From: DASQQQ01 sp036390995
GTDB taxonomy: Bacteria > Actinomycetota > UBA4738 > HRBIN12
NCBI GenBank assembly: GCA_036390995.1
Contig: DASWAT010000083.1
Location: 3,758 to 67,757 of the forward strand
DNA: 64,000 bases
Direction: 5' to 3'
Shown here: positions 8,103 to 16,956 of the stretch, piece by piece
Position numbering within the stretch: position 1 is the stretch's first letter
Layout of the letters: every line of letters starts with the position of its first letter
Made by a program: the position numbers and the translations under genes
The notes under the pieces: model-generated
Seen by the model: only the letters and a program-made list of their open reading frames with translations
Database searches by the model: none
What the model was told of the DNA's origin: nothing

Positions 8103-8852
8103 GGGACCCGGTTCCGCATCACGATCGCCTCCGTCGTCGTCCCCGACGGTTCGCGCACGCCGTGGATGTGGGGGCCATCGAGACCCACCCGCCGGTCGAT
8201 GGTGAACACGGCGGACTCGGCGGCACTCGCCGCGGCCCAGTCCTGCATCGACCCAACGACGCGCGGGGACCCCGAGACCCTGGCGGACCGGTACGCGACC
8301 CAGAACGAGGCCAACTCGCAGGGCGGGATCGTCTGGACCGACACGGTGAACTGCGGGGCGGGAGCGGCCGGTCACGTCTCGGTCAGGTACACGGCGCCGC
8401 ACGAGTACTTCTTCGCGCCGGCGATCGGCTTCCCGTCCAGCACCACGGTGGCCGGTGTGGCCACGGCGGCGTGGGGGCCGACCTCCGGGACGAGCCCGAT
8501 CCCGCTGGTGCTCGACCTCGGGAGCATCAACGCGACCTGCGACGTCCCGAACATCCAGATCGGGAGCGTGTGCTACTTCTGGTACGACAACGACAAGTTC
8601 TCGGGCTCCAACTGGGGGTTCCTCAACCTCGGCCTATGGAACGTCGACAGCGGCGACCCCTGCCCCAACCGTGGAGGCGCGAACGAGCTGGCCGGATACC
8701 TGGACGGCTCGTTGAGCTTCTACGGCGACCTGAGATACCCCGACCCGACCTACGTCTGCCGGATCCCCGGCCTCACCGACAACCTGTGGTTCAACGAGAT
8801 CGCATGGCTGGTCGACGGGGCCGACATCGGCGGGACGCCGGGGAACACATAG
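8103..8852 (+). pseudogene. TadE/TadG-like secreted protein, N-terminus broken by frameshifts
   Basis: The intact 3' part (8199-8852, 217 residues) begins MVNTADSAALAAAQSC, the signature that follows the N-terminal helix of TadG-type pilus-assembly proteins. It continues as a Cys- and aromatic-rich extracellular domain. The expected preceding helix is split across frames: RITIASVVVP is read in one frame from 8103, then FAHAVDVGAI in another frame near 8150-8180, then the first frame again. FAALAVDVGAI-type sequence is what the family has at that point. An in-frame TAG at 8850 is followed by eleven more family-like codons (DFGLYGVRLIW). Either a decayed gene or a sequence with indel errors. 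Confidence 0.55.
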
Positions 8853-8892
8853 GACTTCGGGCTCTACGGGGTGAGGCTCATCTGGTAAGGGG

Positions 8893-9663
8893 TCAGAAGC
8901 GGTCGAACAGGATCGAGCGCTTCACGTCCTGGATCGCCTTCGTCACCTCGATGCCGCGAGGACAGGCCTCGGTGCAGTTGAAGGTGGTCCGGCAGCGGAA
9001 CACGCCGGTCTTCTCGGACAGGATCTTCAGGCGCTCGTCGGCGGCGCGGTCGCGGCTGTCGTAGATGAACCGGTGGGCGTTCACGATGGCCGCCGGGCCG
9101 ACGTACTCCTCGTCGCCCCAGAAGATCGGACACGACGTGGTGCAGCAGGCGCACAGGATGCACTTCGTGGTGTCGTCGAAGCGGTGGCGCTCCTCGGGGG
9201 ACTGCACGCGCTCGGTGTTCGGCTCGCCCTCTTCGTTGATGAGGTAGGGGAGGACCGATCGGTACCCTGCGAAGAACGGCTCCATGTCCACGTACAGGTC
9301 CTTCAGGACCGGCAGGCCGCGGATCGGCTCCACCGTCACCCTCGGGACGAGGTCGCGTACCAGGACCTTGCAGGCCAGGCGGTTCTTGCCGTTCACCATC
9401 ATGGCGTCCGAGCCGCAGATGCCGTGGGCGCACGAGCGCCGCAGCGCCAGGGTGCCGTCGTGGCGCCACTTCACCTCGTGGAGCGCGTCGAGCAGGCGGT
9501 CGTTCGGGAACGCCTCGATCGTGAACTCGTCCCACCACGACTCTTCGCCCCGCAGCTCCGGGTTGTACCGGCGGATCTTCAGCGTGAGCGAGACCTTGCC
9601 GGTGGCGCCCGCCCGCCGTTGATCGGAGGAGTCGAGGACGTCCCCGAGTGGCTGCGAGCTCAT
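8893..9663 (-). CDS. sdhB: Succinate dehydrogenase iron-sulfur subunit
   Basis: A 256-residue SdhB that passes electrons from the flavoprotein to quinone. The [2Fe-2S] site is Cys78, Cys83, Asp86 and Cys98 (SCAHGICGSDAM...LAC). The [4Fe-4S] and [3Fe-4S] sites are formed by CILCACCTTSCP (168-179) with Cys224, Cys230 and Cys234 (FNCTEACPRG). Normal length. Last gene of the sdhCDAB operon; its ATG overlaps the sdhA stop by 1 nt. It converges with the broken TadG-like gene 40 bp away. Confidence 0.95.
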   Translation of the reverse strand: MSSQPLGDVLDSSDQRRAGATGKVSLTLKIRRYNPELRGEESWWDEFTIEAFPNDRLLDALHEVKWRHDGTLALRRSCAHGICGSDAMMVNGKNRLACKVLVRDLVPRVTVEPIRGLPVLKDLYVDMEPFFAGYRSVLPYLINEEGEPNTERVQSPEERHRFDDTTKCILCACCTTSCPIFWGDEEYVGPAAIVNAHRFIYDSRDRAADERLKILSEKTGVFRCRTTFNCTEACPRGIEVTKAIQDVKRSILFDRF

Positions 9664-11399
9664 CAGTACTTCCTCTCCATGGGCACGTAGGGCCCGAGCT
9701 TCACGTCCTTGTACTCCAGGCGGATCCCGCCGTCGTCCTCCCGGTACGCGAGCGAGTGCTTCAGCCAGTGCTCGTCGTCGCGCAGCGGATGGTCTTCGCG
9801 GTAGTGCCCGCCCCGGCTCTCGTCACGGGCCAGCGCGGCGGCCACGAGCGCGTCGGCGCAATCGAGGAGGAAGCCCAGCTCCACGACCTCCATGAGGTCG
9901 GTGTTGTACATCTTGCCCTTGTCCTGCACGAGGACGTGGTCGAAGCGCTCGCGCAGGCCGCCCAGGACCTCCTGCATCTTGCGCAGGCTCTCCTCCGTTC
10001 GGACCACGAACGCGAGGTCGTACATCTGGTCCTGCAGGTCCGTCCGGATGTCGGCCGCGTTGGCTCCCTCCGCCCGCTCGAGCATCGCGCCGAGCATCTC
10101 GGTCACGAACCCCTCCGGGCGCTCGGGCAGGTCGGGCAGGTGGGCCTCCGTCGCGAACTCGGCCATGTGCCTCCCGCCCCGGCGGCCGAACACCACGATG
10201 TCGAGGAGCGAGTTCGTGCCCAGACGGTTCGCGCCGTGCACCGAGACGCACGCGCACTCACCCGCCGCGTACAGGCCCGGCACCGGCGTCTCGTCCGGTC
10301 CGACCACCACCCGGCCGTCGACGTCGGTGGGGATGCCGCCCATCGCGTAGTGCGCGGTGGGCTGGATCGGGACCGGTTCGGTGGTGGGCTCGACGTTCAG
10401 GTAGATCCGGGCGAACTCGGTGACGTCGGGCAGCTTCTCCTCGATGACGTCGCGGGGCAGATGCCGAACGTCGAGATACACCCCGTCCTTGTGCGGGCCG
10501 ATGCCCCGGCCCTCCCGGACCTCCTGGAAGATGGCTCGGGAGACGAGGTCGCGCGGAGCCAGATCCTTCACCGTGGGGGCGTAGCGCTCCATGAACCGCT
10601 CGCCCTCGCTGTTCAGCAGGATCCCGCCCTCGCCGCGGACGGCTTCGGAGAGCAGGATGCCCATCCCGTAGACCCCCGTGGGGTGGAACTGGAAGAACTC
10701 CATGTCCTCGAGCGGCAGCCCGCGCCGGAACACCACCGAGGGACCGTCGCCGGTCAGCGTGTGGGCGTTCGAGGAGACCCGGAACATCCGGCCGAACCCG
10801 CCGGTAGCGAACAGCACGGCCTTGGCCCGGAAGACGTGGAGCTCGCCGGTGGCCAGCTCGTACGCGACGACGCCGGCCGTGCGACCCTCGCTCATCAGGA
10901 GGTCGAGGACGTAGAACTCGTTGAAGAACCGGATGCCGCGCTTCACGCACTGCTGGTACAGGGTCTGCAGGATCATGTGGCCGGTGCGGTCGGCGGCGTA
11001 GCATGCCCGCTTGACCGGTGCCTCGCCGTGGTTGCGGGTGTGACCGCCGAACCGGCGTTGGTCGATCTTGCCGTCGGGGGTTCTGTTGAACGGCAGCCCC
11101 CAGTGCTCCAGCTCGTAGATCGCGTCGATGGCCTCCTCGCACATCAGCTGGGCTGCGGACTGGTCGACCAGGTAGTCGCCGCCCTTCACCGTGTCGAAGG
11201 CGTGCCACTCAGGAGAGTCCTCCTCCACGTTGGCAAGGGCCGCGCACACCCCGCCCTGCGCCGTGCCCGTGTGCGAGCGCGTGGGGTACAGCTTCGAGAT
11301 CACGGCGGTTCGCCCGCGGTCCGCCGCCTCGATGGCCGCCCGCATCCCGGCGCCGCCGGCGCCGACGATCACGGAGTCGTACGTGTGGGTGACCGTCAC
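9663..11399 (-). CDS. sdhA: Succinate dehydrogenase flavoprotein subunit
   Basis: A 578-residue SdhA that oxidises succinate to fumarate. The dinucleotide fold VIVGAGGAGMRAA is followed by His43 in RSHTGTAQGG, the histidine that normally bears covalent FAD. The capping-domain and active-site segments HPTGVYGMG, RGIGPHKDGVYLD, AGECACVSVHGANRLG and the C-terminal arginine-rich ESRGGHYREDHP are all present. GTG start 2 bp after sdhD on the minus strand. Full length without anomalies. Confidence 0.95.
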   Translation of the reverse strand: MTVTHTYDSVIVGAGGAGMRAAIEAADRGRTAVISKLYPTRSHTGTAQGGVCAALANVEEDSPEWHAFDTVKGGDYLVDQSAAQLMCEEAIDAIYELEHWGLPFNRTPDGKIDQRRFGGHTRNHGEAPVKRACYAADRTGHMILQTLYQQCVKRGIRFFNEFYVLDLLMSEGRTAGVVAYELATGELHVFRAKAVLFATGGFGRMFRVSSNAHTLTGDGPSVVFRRGLPLEDMEFFQFHPTGVYGMGILLSEAVRGEGGILLNSEGERFMERYAPTVKDLAPRDLVSRAIFQEVREGRGIGPHKDGVYLDVRHLPRDVIEEKLPDVTEFARIYLNVEPTTEPVPIQPTAHYAMGGIPTDVDGRVVVGPDETPVPGLYAAGECACVSVHGANRLGTNSLLDIVVFGRRGGRHMAEFATEAHLPDLPERPEGFVTEMLGAMLERAEGANAADIRTDLQDQMYDLAFVVRTEESLRKMQEVLGGLRERFDHVLVQDKGKMYNTDLMEVVELGFLLDCADALVAAALARDESRGGHYREDHPLRDDEHWLKHSLAYREDDGGIRLEYKDVKLGPYVPMERKY

Positions 11400-11400
11400 G

Positions 11401-11859
11401 TCACGTCGCCCCCGGCCACCTGCTGGGTTCGAACGTGAACACGATCACGGTCCCCAGCACGAAGAGCACGAACCCGACGATGTAGAAGAACATGTTCACC
11501 ACGAAGCGCCAGGCCACCGGCCGCACGTAGTCCTGCACGACGACGCGGAGCCCGTTGATCCCGTGCAGCAGGGCGAGCGAGAGCAGCGCCCAGTCCCAGG
11601 TGCGCCAGAACGGGCTCTGCCACCGGGTTGCCACGAAGCCGAAATCCACCCGACCGACCCCGCCACCGACGACGTGCATGATCAGCACGTGACCCACGAC
11701 CAGGAACAGCAGCACGATGCCGCTGATGCGCATGAACAGCCAGGTCCACAGCTCCCAGCCTCCGGCCGGCCGATCCCGGCCGCTCCGATACCCCAGGATG
11801 GATCCGCCGCGCGGAGCGGGGTTCTCGGCTGCCGGTCGGCTCTCGGTCCGTGTGGCCAT
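11401..11859 (-). CDS. sdhD: Succinate dehydrogenase membrane anchor subunit
   Basis: A 152-residue hydrophobic subunit of complex II with three predicted helices (about 42-66, 84-108 and 118-142). The first helix contains the conserved arginine/serine/histidine set FMRISGIVLLFLVVGH, and the second has LLHGINGLR, with histidines placed to ligate haem b. A polar N-terminus of about 35 residues precedes the helices. The ATG overlaps the sdhC stop as TGATG. The assignment of C versus D follows gene order and is conventional. Confidence 0.88.
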   Translation of the reverse strand: MATRTESRPAAENPAPRGGSILGYRSGRDRPAGGWELWTWLFMRISGIVLLFLVVGHVLIMHVVGGGVGRVDFGFVATRWQSPFWRTWDWALLSLALLHGINGLRVVVQDYVRPVAWRFVVNMFFYIVGFVLFVLGTVIVFTFEPSRWPGAT

Positions 11860-12260
11860 CACAGGTTCCAATGGAGGGCGAGGTCGAGGATGTCCTTGCC
11901 CATGATCCAGGTGATCGGGACCATGCTGAGCACGAAGATGCCGGTGCTGGCGAGGGAGATCGCCTTGAAGTGGCGGGTGGAGCTCGGCCAGAAGTCGAAC
12001 ACCATGATCTTGACGCCGTTGATCGCGTGGTACATGACCGCAGCGACGAGCCCGAGCTCGAGGATCCGCACCGCCCAGTTCTCGTAGACCGACACCACGC
12101 GATCGTAGGCATGAGGGCCCCAGCCGATGACTGCGGTGTCGATGACATGCGCGAACAGGAAGAGGATGACTGCGACGCCGGTGATCCGATGGGCGATCCA
12201 GGACCATTGCCCCGGACTGCCCCTGTACAGCGTCCCGACGTCGGTCTTCCGTTTCGCCAT
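11859..12260 (-). CDS. sdhC: Succinate dehydrogenase cytochrome b subunit
   Basis: A 133-residue first gene of the sdhCDAB operon, with three predicted helices. SWIAHRITGVAVILFLFAH matches the quinone/haem-binding first helix, and MYHAINGVKIMVFDFW the second. The histidines here are likely haem ligands. The promoter region (12,261-12,366) contains CTAGTCT about 23 nt before the ATG, which can supply a TAGTCT -10 box; no clear Shine-Dalgarno is seen. The upstream neighbour on the same strand is the methyltransferase after nadB, 106 bp away, so sdh is probably transcribed separately. Confidence 0.9.
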   Translation of the reverse strand: MAKRKTDVGTLYRGSPGQWSWIAHRITGVAVILFLFAHVIDTAVIGWGPHAYDRVVSVYENWAVRILELGLVAAVMYHAINGVKIMVFDFWPSSTRHFKAISLASTGIFVLSMVPITWIMGKDILDLALHWNL

Positions 12261-12366
12261 CGTCGTTGCCCCAAAGACTAGCGCGCCGGTTGTGGGTCGT
12301 TCCGGCCGAAGCGGTGCGCGGCCGCGGGGAGTCTACTCCGGAACGGCGGGCATCGACCGGGGCGCG

Positions 12367-12999
12367 TTACGCCAGCCGGAGCGCCACCAGCACGCCTTCG
12401 CGCGTCGGGACGATGTTCGAGAGGAAGCGCTCGTCCTCGGCGATGAGGCGGTTGTGCTCGCGGATCGCGTCGGGACCCTCTCCCTCGTCGAGCACCGTGC
12501 CGGCCCCGTATCCGATCGTGTTGTCGCACAGGTACAGGCCGCCCACGCGGATCCGCTCTCGGGCGGCCCGCCATGCCTCCGGGTAGCCGCGCTTGTCGAT
12601 GTCGCAGAAGACCACGTCGAACTCGCCTTCGACGCCGGCGAGACTCGTGAGGGCGTCGCCGGCGTGCCAGCGGATCCGCTCCCCGAGGCCGGCCCTCCCG
12701 AGGTAGCCCATCGCCTTCGGCTCGTTCGCGGGGTCGCCGTCGGTGGCGTGGACCTCGCCGTTCGGGCCCACCGCGCGCGAGAACCAGAACGCGGAGTACC
12801 CGAAGCCGGAGCCGAGCTCGAAGACGCGCCTCGCGCCGATCGAGCGGGCGAGCAGCTCGAGCCACACGCCGCAGAGGCGGCCGATGATGGGGAAGCCGTT
12901 CGCCTCGGCCTCGGTCTCCATCTCCAGGAGTACCGGCTCGTCGTGACGGACGAGCAGATCCCCCACGTAGGCCTCGACGCGAGGGTCGACGATGTCCAC
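12367..12999 (-). CDS. Class I SAM-dependent O-methyltransferase (caffeoyl-CoA OMT-like)
   Basis: A 210-residue methyltransferase of the catechol/caffeoyl-CoA type. The SAM motif is VFELGSGFGYSAFW (about residues 58-71), the acidic residue lies in HATDGD, and FCDIDKRGYPE matches the metal-binding DxDK segment of the family, with DNTIGYG further on. The substrate is unknown. It uses a GTG start 10 bp after the nadB stop and is most likely the last gene of the nadC-nadA-nadB operon, though a direct link with NAD synthesis is not evident. Confidence 0.8.
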   Translation of the reverse strand: MDIVDPRVEAYVGDLLVRHDEPVLLEMETEAEANGFPIIGRLCGVWLELLARSIGARRVFELGSGFGYSAFWFSRAVGPNGEVHATDGDPANEPKAMGYLGRAGLGERIRWHAGDALTSLAGVEGEFDVVFCDIDKRGYPEAWRAARERIRVGGLYLCDNTIGYGAGTVLDEGEGPDAIREHNRLIAEDERFLSNIVPTREGVLVALRLA

Positions 13000-13009
13000 G
13001 GGCGGAACC

Positions 13010-14503
13010 CTAACGCGCCGCGTCGTGGTCCGTGAGCCGCACCGTCCACCATCCCCGAGGGTCGACGGCCTGCCGGACGCGCCAGGTCGGTTCGGGGCGC
13101 GGGAAGTCGGTCCGGAAGTGCCCGCCTCGGCTCTCGGTGCGGCGGAGCGCGGCGAGCGCGACCAGGCGGGCCACGAGGGTGGCGGCGCGGCTCCCGCCCT
13201 CCTCGGTCCCGCCGGCCGTCTCGAGCTTCGCGGCGAGCGCGGCCAGGTCCTCTCCGGTCCGGCGCACGCCGAGGAACCGGTCGCACAGGTCCCGGAGCTC
13301 GGGAAGCGGAAGGCCCCCGATCGGGTCGGCGCCCTCGACCGGTGTCTCGGGTCGTCCCTCCGGGAGCTCCCACGGCCCGTCCTCGGCCACGGCGGCCCGG
13401 CGTCCGAACACCAGCGCCTCCGCCAGTGAGTTGGAGGCCAGACGGTTCGCGCCGTGGACACCCGTGGCCGCCACCTCGCCGCAGGCGAACAGGCCCGGCA
13501 CCGAGGTGCGCCCCCACGTGTCGGTGAGGGCGCCGCCGACGAAGTAGTGCGCGGCCGGCGCCACCGGCACGAGATCGCGGGCGATGTCCAGGCCGACCTG
13601 ACGACACTGCTCGGCCGCAACGGGGAACCGTCGAGCCACGTCGGGGACCGCCCGGGCGTCGAGGAAGACGGGACCAACCGTCTCCTCCCGGACGTGCACC
13701 ACCGCTCGGGCCACCACGTCCCGCGGCGCGAGATCGGCGAGCTCGTGGAAGCGGGACATGAAGGGCTCGCCCTTCCCATCGACGAGCACGGCGCCCTCGC
13801 CGCGCAGGGCCTCCGTCAGCAGCCGGGCCGGATGTCCCGGCACGTCGAGCGCCGTCGGATGGAACTGCACGAACTCGAGGTCGGCCAGCGCGGCGCCGGC
13901 GTCCCAGGCGAGCACGAGCCCGTCGCCCGTGGAGGTCTCCGGACCGGTCCGATGTCCGAAGATCCCACACGCCCCACCGGTGGCCAGGATCACCCGGTCT
14001 GCGGGAAGCTCCGACCCGTCCTCCATGACCACGCCGGTCGCGACGCCCTCGCCGGTCACGACCCGTCGGACCAACGCGTGGACCCGGTCGATCCGCCCGT
14101 CCCCTTCGACGCGGCCTGCGAGGAACCGGTGGAGCTCCCGCCCGGAGGCATCGCCCCCCGCGTGGAGCACGCGTCGCACGTGGTGGCCGCCCTCGAGCGC
14201 GGTCGCCCCCCGGTCGAAGGGCATGCCGAGGTCGAGGAGCTCCCCGACCGCCTCCGGCGCCTCGCGGGTGAGCACGCCGACCGCGCGTGGGTCGCACAGC
14301 TCGTGCCCCGCGGCCATGGTGTCGGCCGCGTGGAGCTCCGGCGAGTCGTCCGGCCCGGTCGCGGCGGCGATGCCCCCCTGGGCCCAGGCGGTGGCGCTGT
14401 CGAGCGCGGCCGCCGGCGCCACGATCGCGACCGGTCCGCGCTCGGCCGCGTGGAGGGCGCAGAACAGGCCCGCGGCACCCGCGCCGACCACCACGGTTCG
14501 CAC
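13010..14503 (-). CDS. nadB: L-aspartate oxidase
   Basis: A 497-residue flavoprotein that oxidises L-aspartate to iminoaspartate, the first step of de novo NAD synthesis. It begins with the FAD fold VVVGAGAAGLFCALHAAERG, shown here as VVVGAGAAGLF, and has SATAWAQGGIAA, the LEFVQFHPTA segment, APAAHYFVGG and the characteristic GVHGANRLASNSLAEA. These distinguish it from SdhA, which shares the fold. The C-terminal helical domain includes TESRGGHFRTDFP. It follows nadA by 7 bp and precedes the methyltransferase by 10 bp. Normal length. Confidence 0.94.
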   Translation of the reverse strand: MRTVVVGAGAAGLFCALHAAERGPVAIVAPAAALDSATAWAQGGIAAATGPDDSPELHAADTMAAGHELCDPRAVGVLTREAPEAVGELLDLGMPFDRGATALEGGHHVRRVLHAGGDASGRELHRFLAGRVEGDGRIDRVHALVRRVVTGEGVATGVVMEDGSELPADRVILATGGACGIFGHRTGPETSTGDGLVLAWDAGAALADLEFVQFHPTALDVPGHPARLLTEALRGEGAVLVDGKGEPFMSRFHELADLAPRDVVARAVVHVREETVGPVFLDARAVPDVARRFPVAAEQCRQVGLDIARDLVPVAPAAHYFVGGALTDTWGRTSVPGLFACGEVAATGVHGANRLASNSLAEALVFGRRAAVAEDGPWELPEGRPETPVEGADPIGGLPLPELRDLCDRFLGVRRTGEDLAALAAKLETAGGTEEGGSRAATLVARLVALAALRRTESRGGHFRTDFPRPEPTWRVRQAVDPRGWWTVRLTDHDAAR

Positions 14504-14510
14504 TGGACCC

Positions 14511-15539
14511 CTACGCGGTGCGGGCGCCGGCCGGCGGCGTCCCCGCCGAGGCCGGTCCGAGCTCGATCATCCGCTCCACGGCGCGGCGGGCCCTGGCCGC
14601 GACCTCGTCCGGGACGGTGATCTCGAACACGCCCTCGCGGAGGGAGCGCAGCAACTTGTCCGGGGTGATGGTCTTCATGAACCGGCACACGGCGTCCTCG
14701 TCCACCGGATCGAACGTCTTGCCCGGCGCGGCCTTCCGCAGCTGGTGGAGGATCCCGGTCTCGGTGGCGACGAGGAAGCGCGAAGCCGAGGACCGGGCGG
14801 CCTCGGCCACCATGCCGCCGGTGGAGAGCACCTTCGTGCGCTCGGCGGGGAGCACCCCTTCCGACAGGAGCCAGAGCGCCGTGGTGGTGCACCCACACTC
14901 CGGGTGGATCATGAGCTCCGCCTCGGGGTCCTCGGCCGCCCTGCCCTCGAGCTTCTGCGGGTCGATCGCGGCATGCACGTGGCACTCGCCCATCCACACC
15001 TGCATCTTCCGTCCGGTCACACGTTCCACGTGCGCGCCGAGGAACATGTCCGGCAGGAACAGGATCTCCCGGTCCTCGGGGATCGATCCCACGACGTCGA
15101 CGGCGTTCGAGGAGGTGCAGCACACGTCGGACTCGGCCTTCACCTCGGCCGTGGTGTTCACGTAGGCCACGACGACCGCGCCGGGGTGCTCGTCCTTCCA
15201 CGCCCGGAGCTGGTCGGCGGTGATCGAGTCGGCGAGCGAGCACCCGGCCCCGAGGTCCGGGAGCAGCACGGTCTTGTCCGGGGACAGGAGCTTCGCCGTC
15301 TCGGCCATGAAGTGCACGCCGCAGAACACGATGACATCGGCATCGGTGGCCGCGGCCTGCCGCGACAGCGCGAGCGAGTCGCCCACGAAGTCCGCGACGT
15401 CCTGGATCCAGGGCACCTGGTAGTTGTGGGCCAGGATCACCGCGTTCCGTTCCTCGGCCAGGCGCCGGACCTCGGCCGCCCATGCGGCGAAATCCCTGCC
15501 CGCGCCGTTCCGCTCAGCCGCGTGCGTCTTCGTCCACAT
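14511..15539 (-). CDS. nadA: Quinolinate synthase
   Basis: A 342-residue [4Fe-4S] enzyme that condenses iminoaspartate with dihydroxyacetone phosphate. Cluster ligands are Cys100 (GAGCSLAD), Cys186 (MGECHVHA) and Cys285 (DAVCRFMK); their spacing of 86 and 99 residues closely matches characterised NadA proteins. Substrate motifs AHNYQVP and FCGVHFMAETAK are present. The ATG at 15539 is supported by GGAGG 6 nt upstream; it overlaps the end of nadC by 26 nt. A further ATG lies 24 nt upstream but lacks that ribosome site. Confidence 0.94.
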   Translation of the reverse strand: MWTKTHAAERNGAGRDFAAWAAEVRRLAEERNAVILAHNYQVPWIQDVADFVGDSLALSRQAAATDADVIVFCGVHFMAETAKLLSPDKTVLLPDLGAGCSLADSITADQLRAWKDEHPGAVVVAYVNTTAEVKAESDVCCTSSNAVDVVGSIPEDREILFLPDMFLGAHVERVTGRKMQVWMGECHVHAAIDPQKLEGRAAEDPEAELMIHPECGCTTTALWLLSEGVLPAERTKVLSTGGMVAEAARSSASRFLVATETGILHQLRKAAPGKTFDPVDEDAVCRFMKTITPDKLLRSLREGVFEITVPDEVAARARRAVERMIELGPASAGTPPAGARTA

Positions 15540-16410
15540 CGAGGACCTCCAGCGAGATGTCAAGCGCGGGCGCCGAATGCGTGAGGCGCCCTACCGAAAC
15601 CACCCGAGCGCCGGCGGCAACGAGCTCGCCCACCGTCTCCAGCCGCACGCCCCCTGAGATCTCCAGCCGCTCCGGATCGCGCACCCGCGCCGCGGCCGCC
15701 CGGACGAGGTCCTGGGTGGGGTTGTCCAGCAGGATCCGGTCGGCACCCTCAGCGAGGGCCTCCTCCAGCTCCCGCAGGGTCTCCACCTCCACCTCCACGG
15801 GAACGCCGCCCCTCTTGGCCAGGCGGACGGCGGGCGTCACGCCGCCGGCGATCCTGACGTGGTTGTCCTTGATCAGCACGGCGTCGGAGAGCGAGGCGCG
15901 GTGCAGCGTCCCGCCGCCGGCGGCCACGGCCTCGCGCTCCAGCTCTCGGAGGCCCGGGATCGTCTTGCGGGTGCACAGGATCCTCGCCGGCACAGCCGCA
16001 TCCACGTACCGGCGGGTGAGCGTGGCGACGCCCGACAGGTGCGAGAGGAAGTTCACGGCGATCCGCTCGGCCCGAAGCACCGTGCGAGCCGGGCCCCGGA
16101 TCGCCGCGAGCACGTCGCCCGGCTCCACCCGGGTGCCGTCGTCCACCTTCGGCTCGACGGCGACCGGGCCGGCCCCGTCCTGCTCCGCGGCCGTTCGGAA
16201 GACCTCGGCGGCAACGGCCATCCCGGCGATCACGCCCGCGGCCTTCGCCCGGAGCTCCGCGGTACAGGCGGCCCCGGCAGGGACGACGAGCTCGCTCGTG
16301 AGGTCGCCGCCCGGCGCGTCCTCGGCCAGCGCGCGACGGATCAGGTCCGTTCGCGTCCCGGCCGGCGCCGTTCCCGTGGCTCCGTTGGCAGGTGACAAGA
16401 CAGCTACCAT
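15514..16410 (-). CDS. nadC: Nicotinate-nucleotide diphosphorylase (quinolinate phosphoribosyltransferase)
   Basis: A 298-residue enzyme that converts quinolinate and PRPP to nicotinate mononucleotide. It contains GDLTSELVVP near the start, NFLSHLSGVAT, the phosphate/substrate segment CTRKTIPGLRELE, the catalytic lysine in LIKDNHV and the closing motifs LLDNPT and EISGGV. It is the first gene of the nadC-nadA-nadB operon and is divergent from a NiaR-like repressor across only 10 bp. Transcription start and operator must therefore lie within the start regions of the two genes. Confidence 0.94.
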   Translation of the reverse strand: MVAVLSPANGATGTAPAGTRTDLIRRALAEDAPGGDLTSELVVPAGAACTAELRAKAAGVIAGMAVAAEVFRTAAEQDGAGPVAVEPKVDDGTRVEPGDVLAAIRGPARTVLRAERIAVNFLSHLSGVATLTRRYVDAAVPARILCTRKTIPGLRELEREAVAAGGGTLHRASLSDAVLIKDNHVRIAGGVTPAVRLAKRGGVPVEVEVETLRELEEALAEGADRILLDNPTQDLVRAAAARVRDPERLEISGGVRLETVGELVAAGARVVSVGRLTHSAPALDISLEVLDVDEDARG

Positions 16411-16420
16411 CGTACCCGGC

Positions 16421-16945
16421 ATGCTCCGGACCGAGGACCGACGCCGAGCCCTCGTCGCCCGGCTCCGACGGACCAGCCATCCGGTGCGGGGCTCGGACCT
16501 GGCGGCGGAGCTCGGGGTGAGCCGCCAGGTCGTGGTGAACGACGTGGCCATCCTTCGGGCGGGGGGCCTTCCGGTCGTGGGGACGCCCCAGGGGTACCTC
16601 CTGGTGGATCGCGGCGTTGCGGCCGACGAGGCGGTGGTCGCCGTGCGCCACGGGCGCGAGCGCACCGCCGAGGAGCTCGCCGTGTTGGTCGATCACGGAC
16701 TGACCGTCCTGGACGTGGTGGTGGAACACCAGCTCTACGGGGAGATGCGAGCCAATCTGATGCTTCGCACGCGAGAGGACGTGGACCGGTTCGTGGAGTC
16801 GATGGAGCGCGACGGCGCGCAGCTCCTGTCGGCGCTCACCGGCGGCGTCCACCTGCACACCGTGCGGTTCTCCGATGAGGCGGCGCTCGAGGCTGCCCGG
16901 CGCGAGCTCCGCAGGCTCGGGCTGCTGCTGCAGGAGAGCGGCTAG
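16421..16945 (+). CDS. niaR: NiaR-type transcriptional repressor (HTH_11 plus 3H domain)
   Basis: A 174-residue regulator with an N-terminal winged helix (residues 5-55, with RGSDLAAELGVSRQVVVNDV) and a C-terminal 3H domain. In the family the 3H domain binds nicotinate and a metal ion. Here His77, Glu84 or Glu85, His144 and His146 (GGVHLHTV) sit where the metal ligands of the Thermotoga protein are placed, from memory of that structure. It is divergent from nadC-nadA-nadB, exactly as expected for a repressor of NAD biosynthesis. TACCAT at 16405-16410 could be its -10 box, giving a nearly leaderless mRNA. Confidence 0.85.
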   Translation: MLRTEDRRRALVARLRRTSHPVRGSDLAAELGVSRQVVVNDVAILRAGGLPVVGTPQGYLLVDRGVAADEAVVAVRHGRERTAEELAVLVDHGLTVLDVVVEHQLYGEMRANLMLRTREDVDRFVESMERDGAQLLSALTGGVHLHTVRFSDEAALEAARRELRRLGLLLQESG

Positions 16946-16956
16946 GCTGGAGCCTC

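Noticed and set aside
8850..8888. Stop-codon readthrough (or recoding) of TAG at 8850 in the TadG-like gene
   Set aside because: Family-like codons do follow, but the same gene has frame breaks at its start, so simple decay or sequence error explains it better.
9648..11438. Long plus-strand open frame (about 600 codons) opposite sdhA
   Set aside because: It is antisense to an unambiguous SdhA, and its translation is Arg/His/Asp/Val-rich without domains, as expected for the mirror frame of GC-rich coding DNA.
16411..16420. NAD-related riboswitch between nadC and the NiaR-like gene
   Set aside because: Only 10 bp separate the two start codons, leaving no room for a structured leader; a protein repressor is encoded next door instead.
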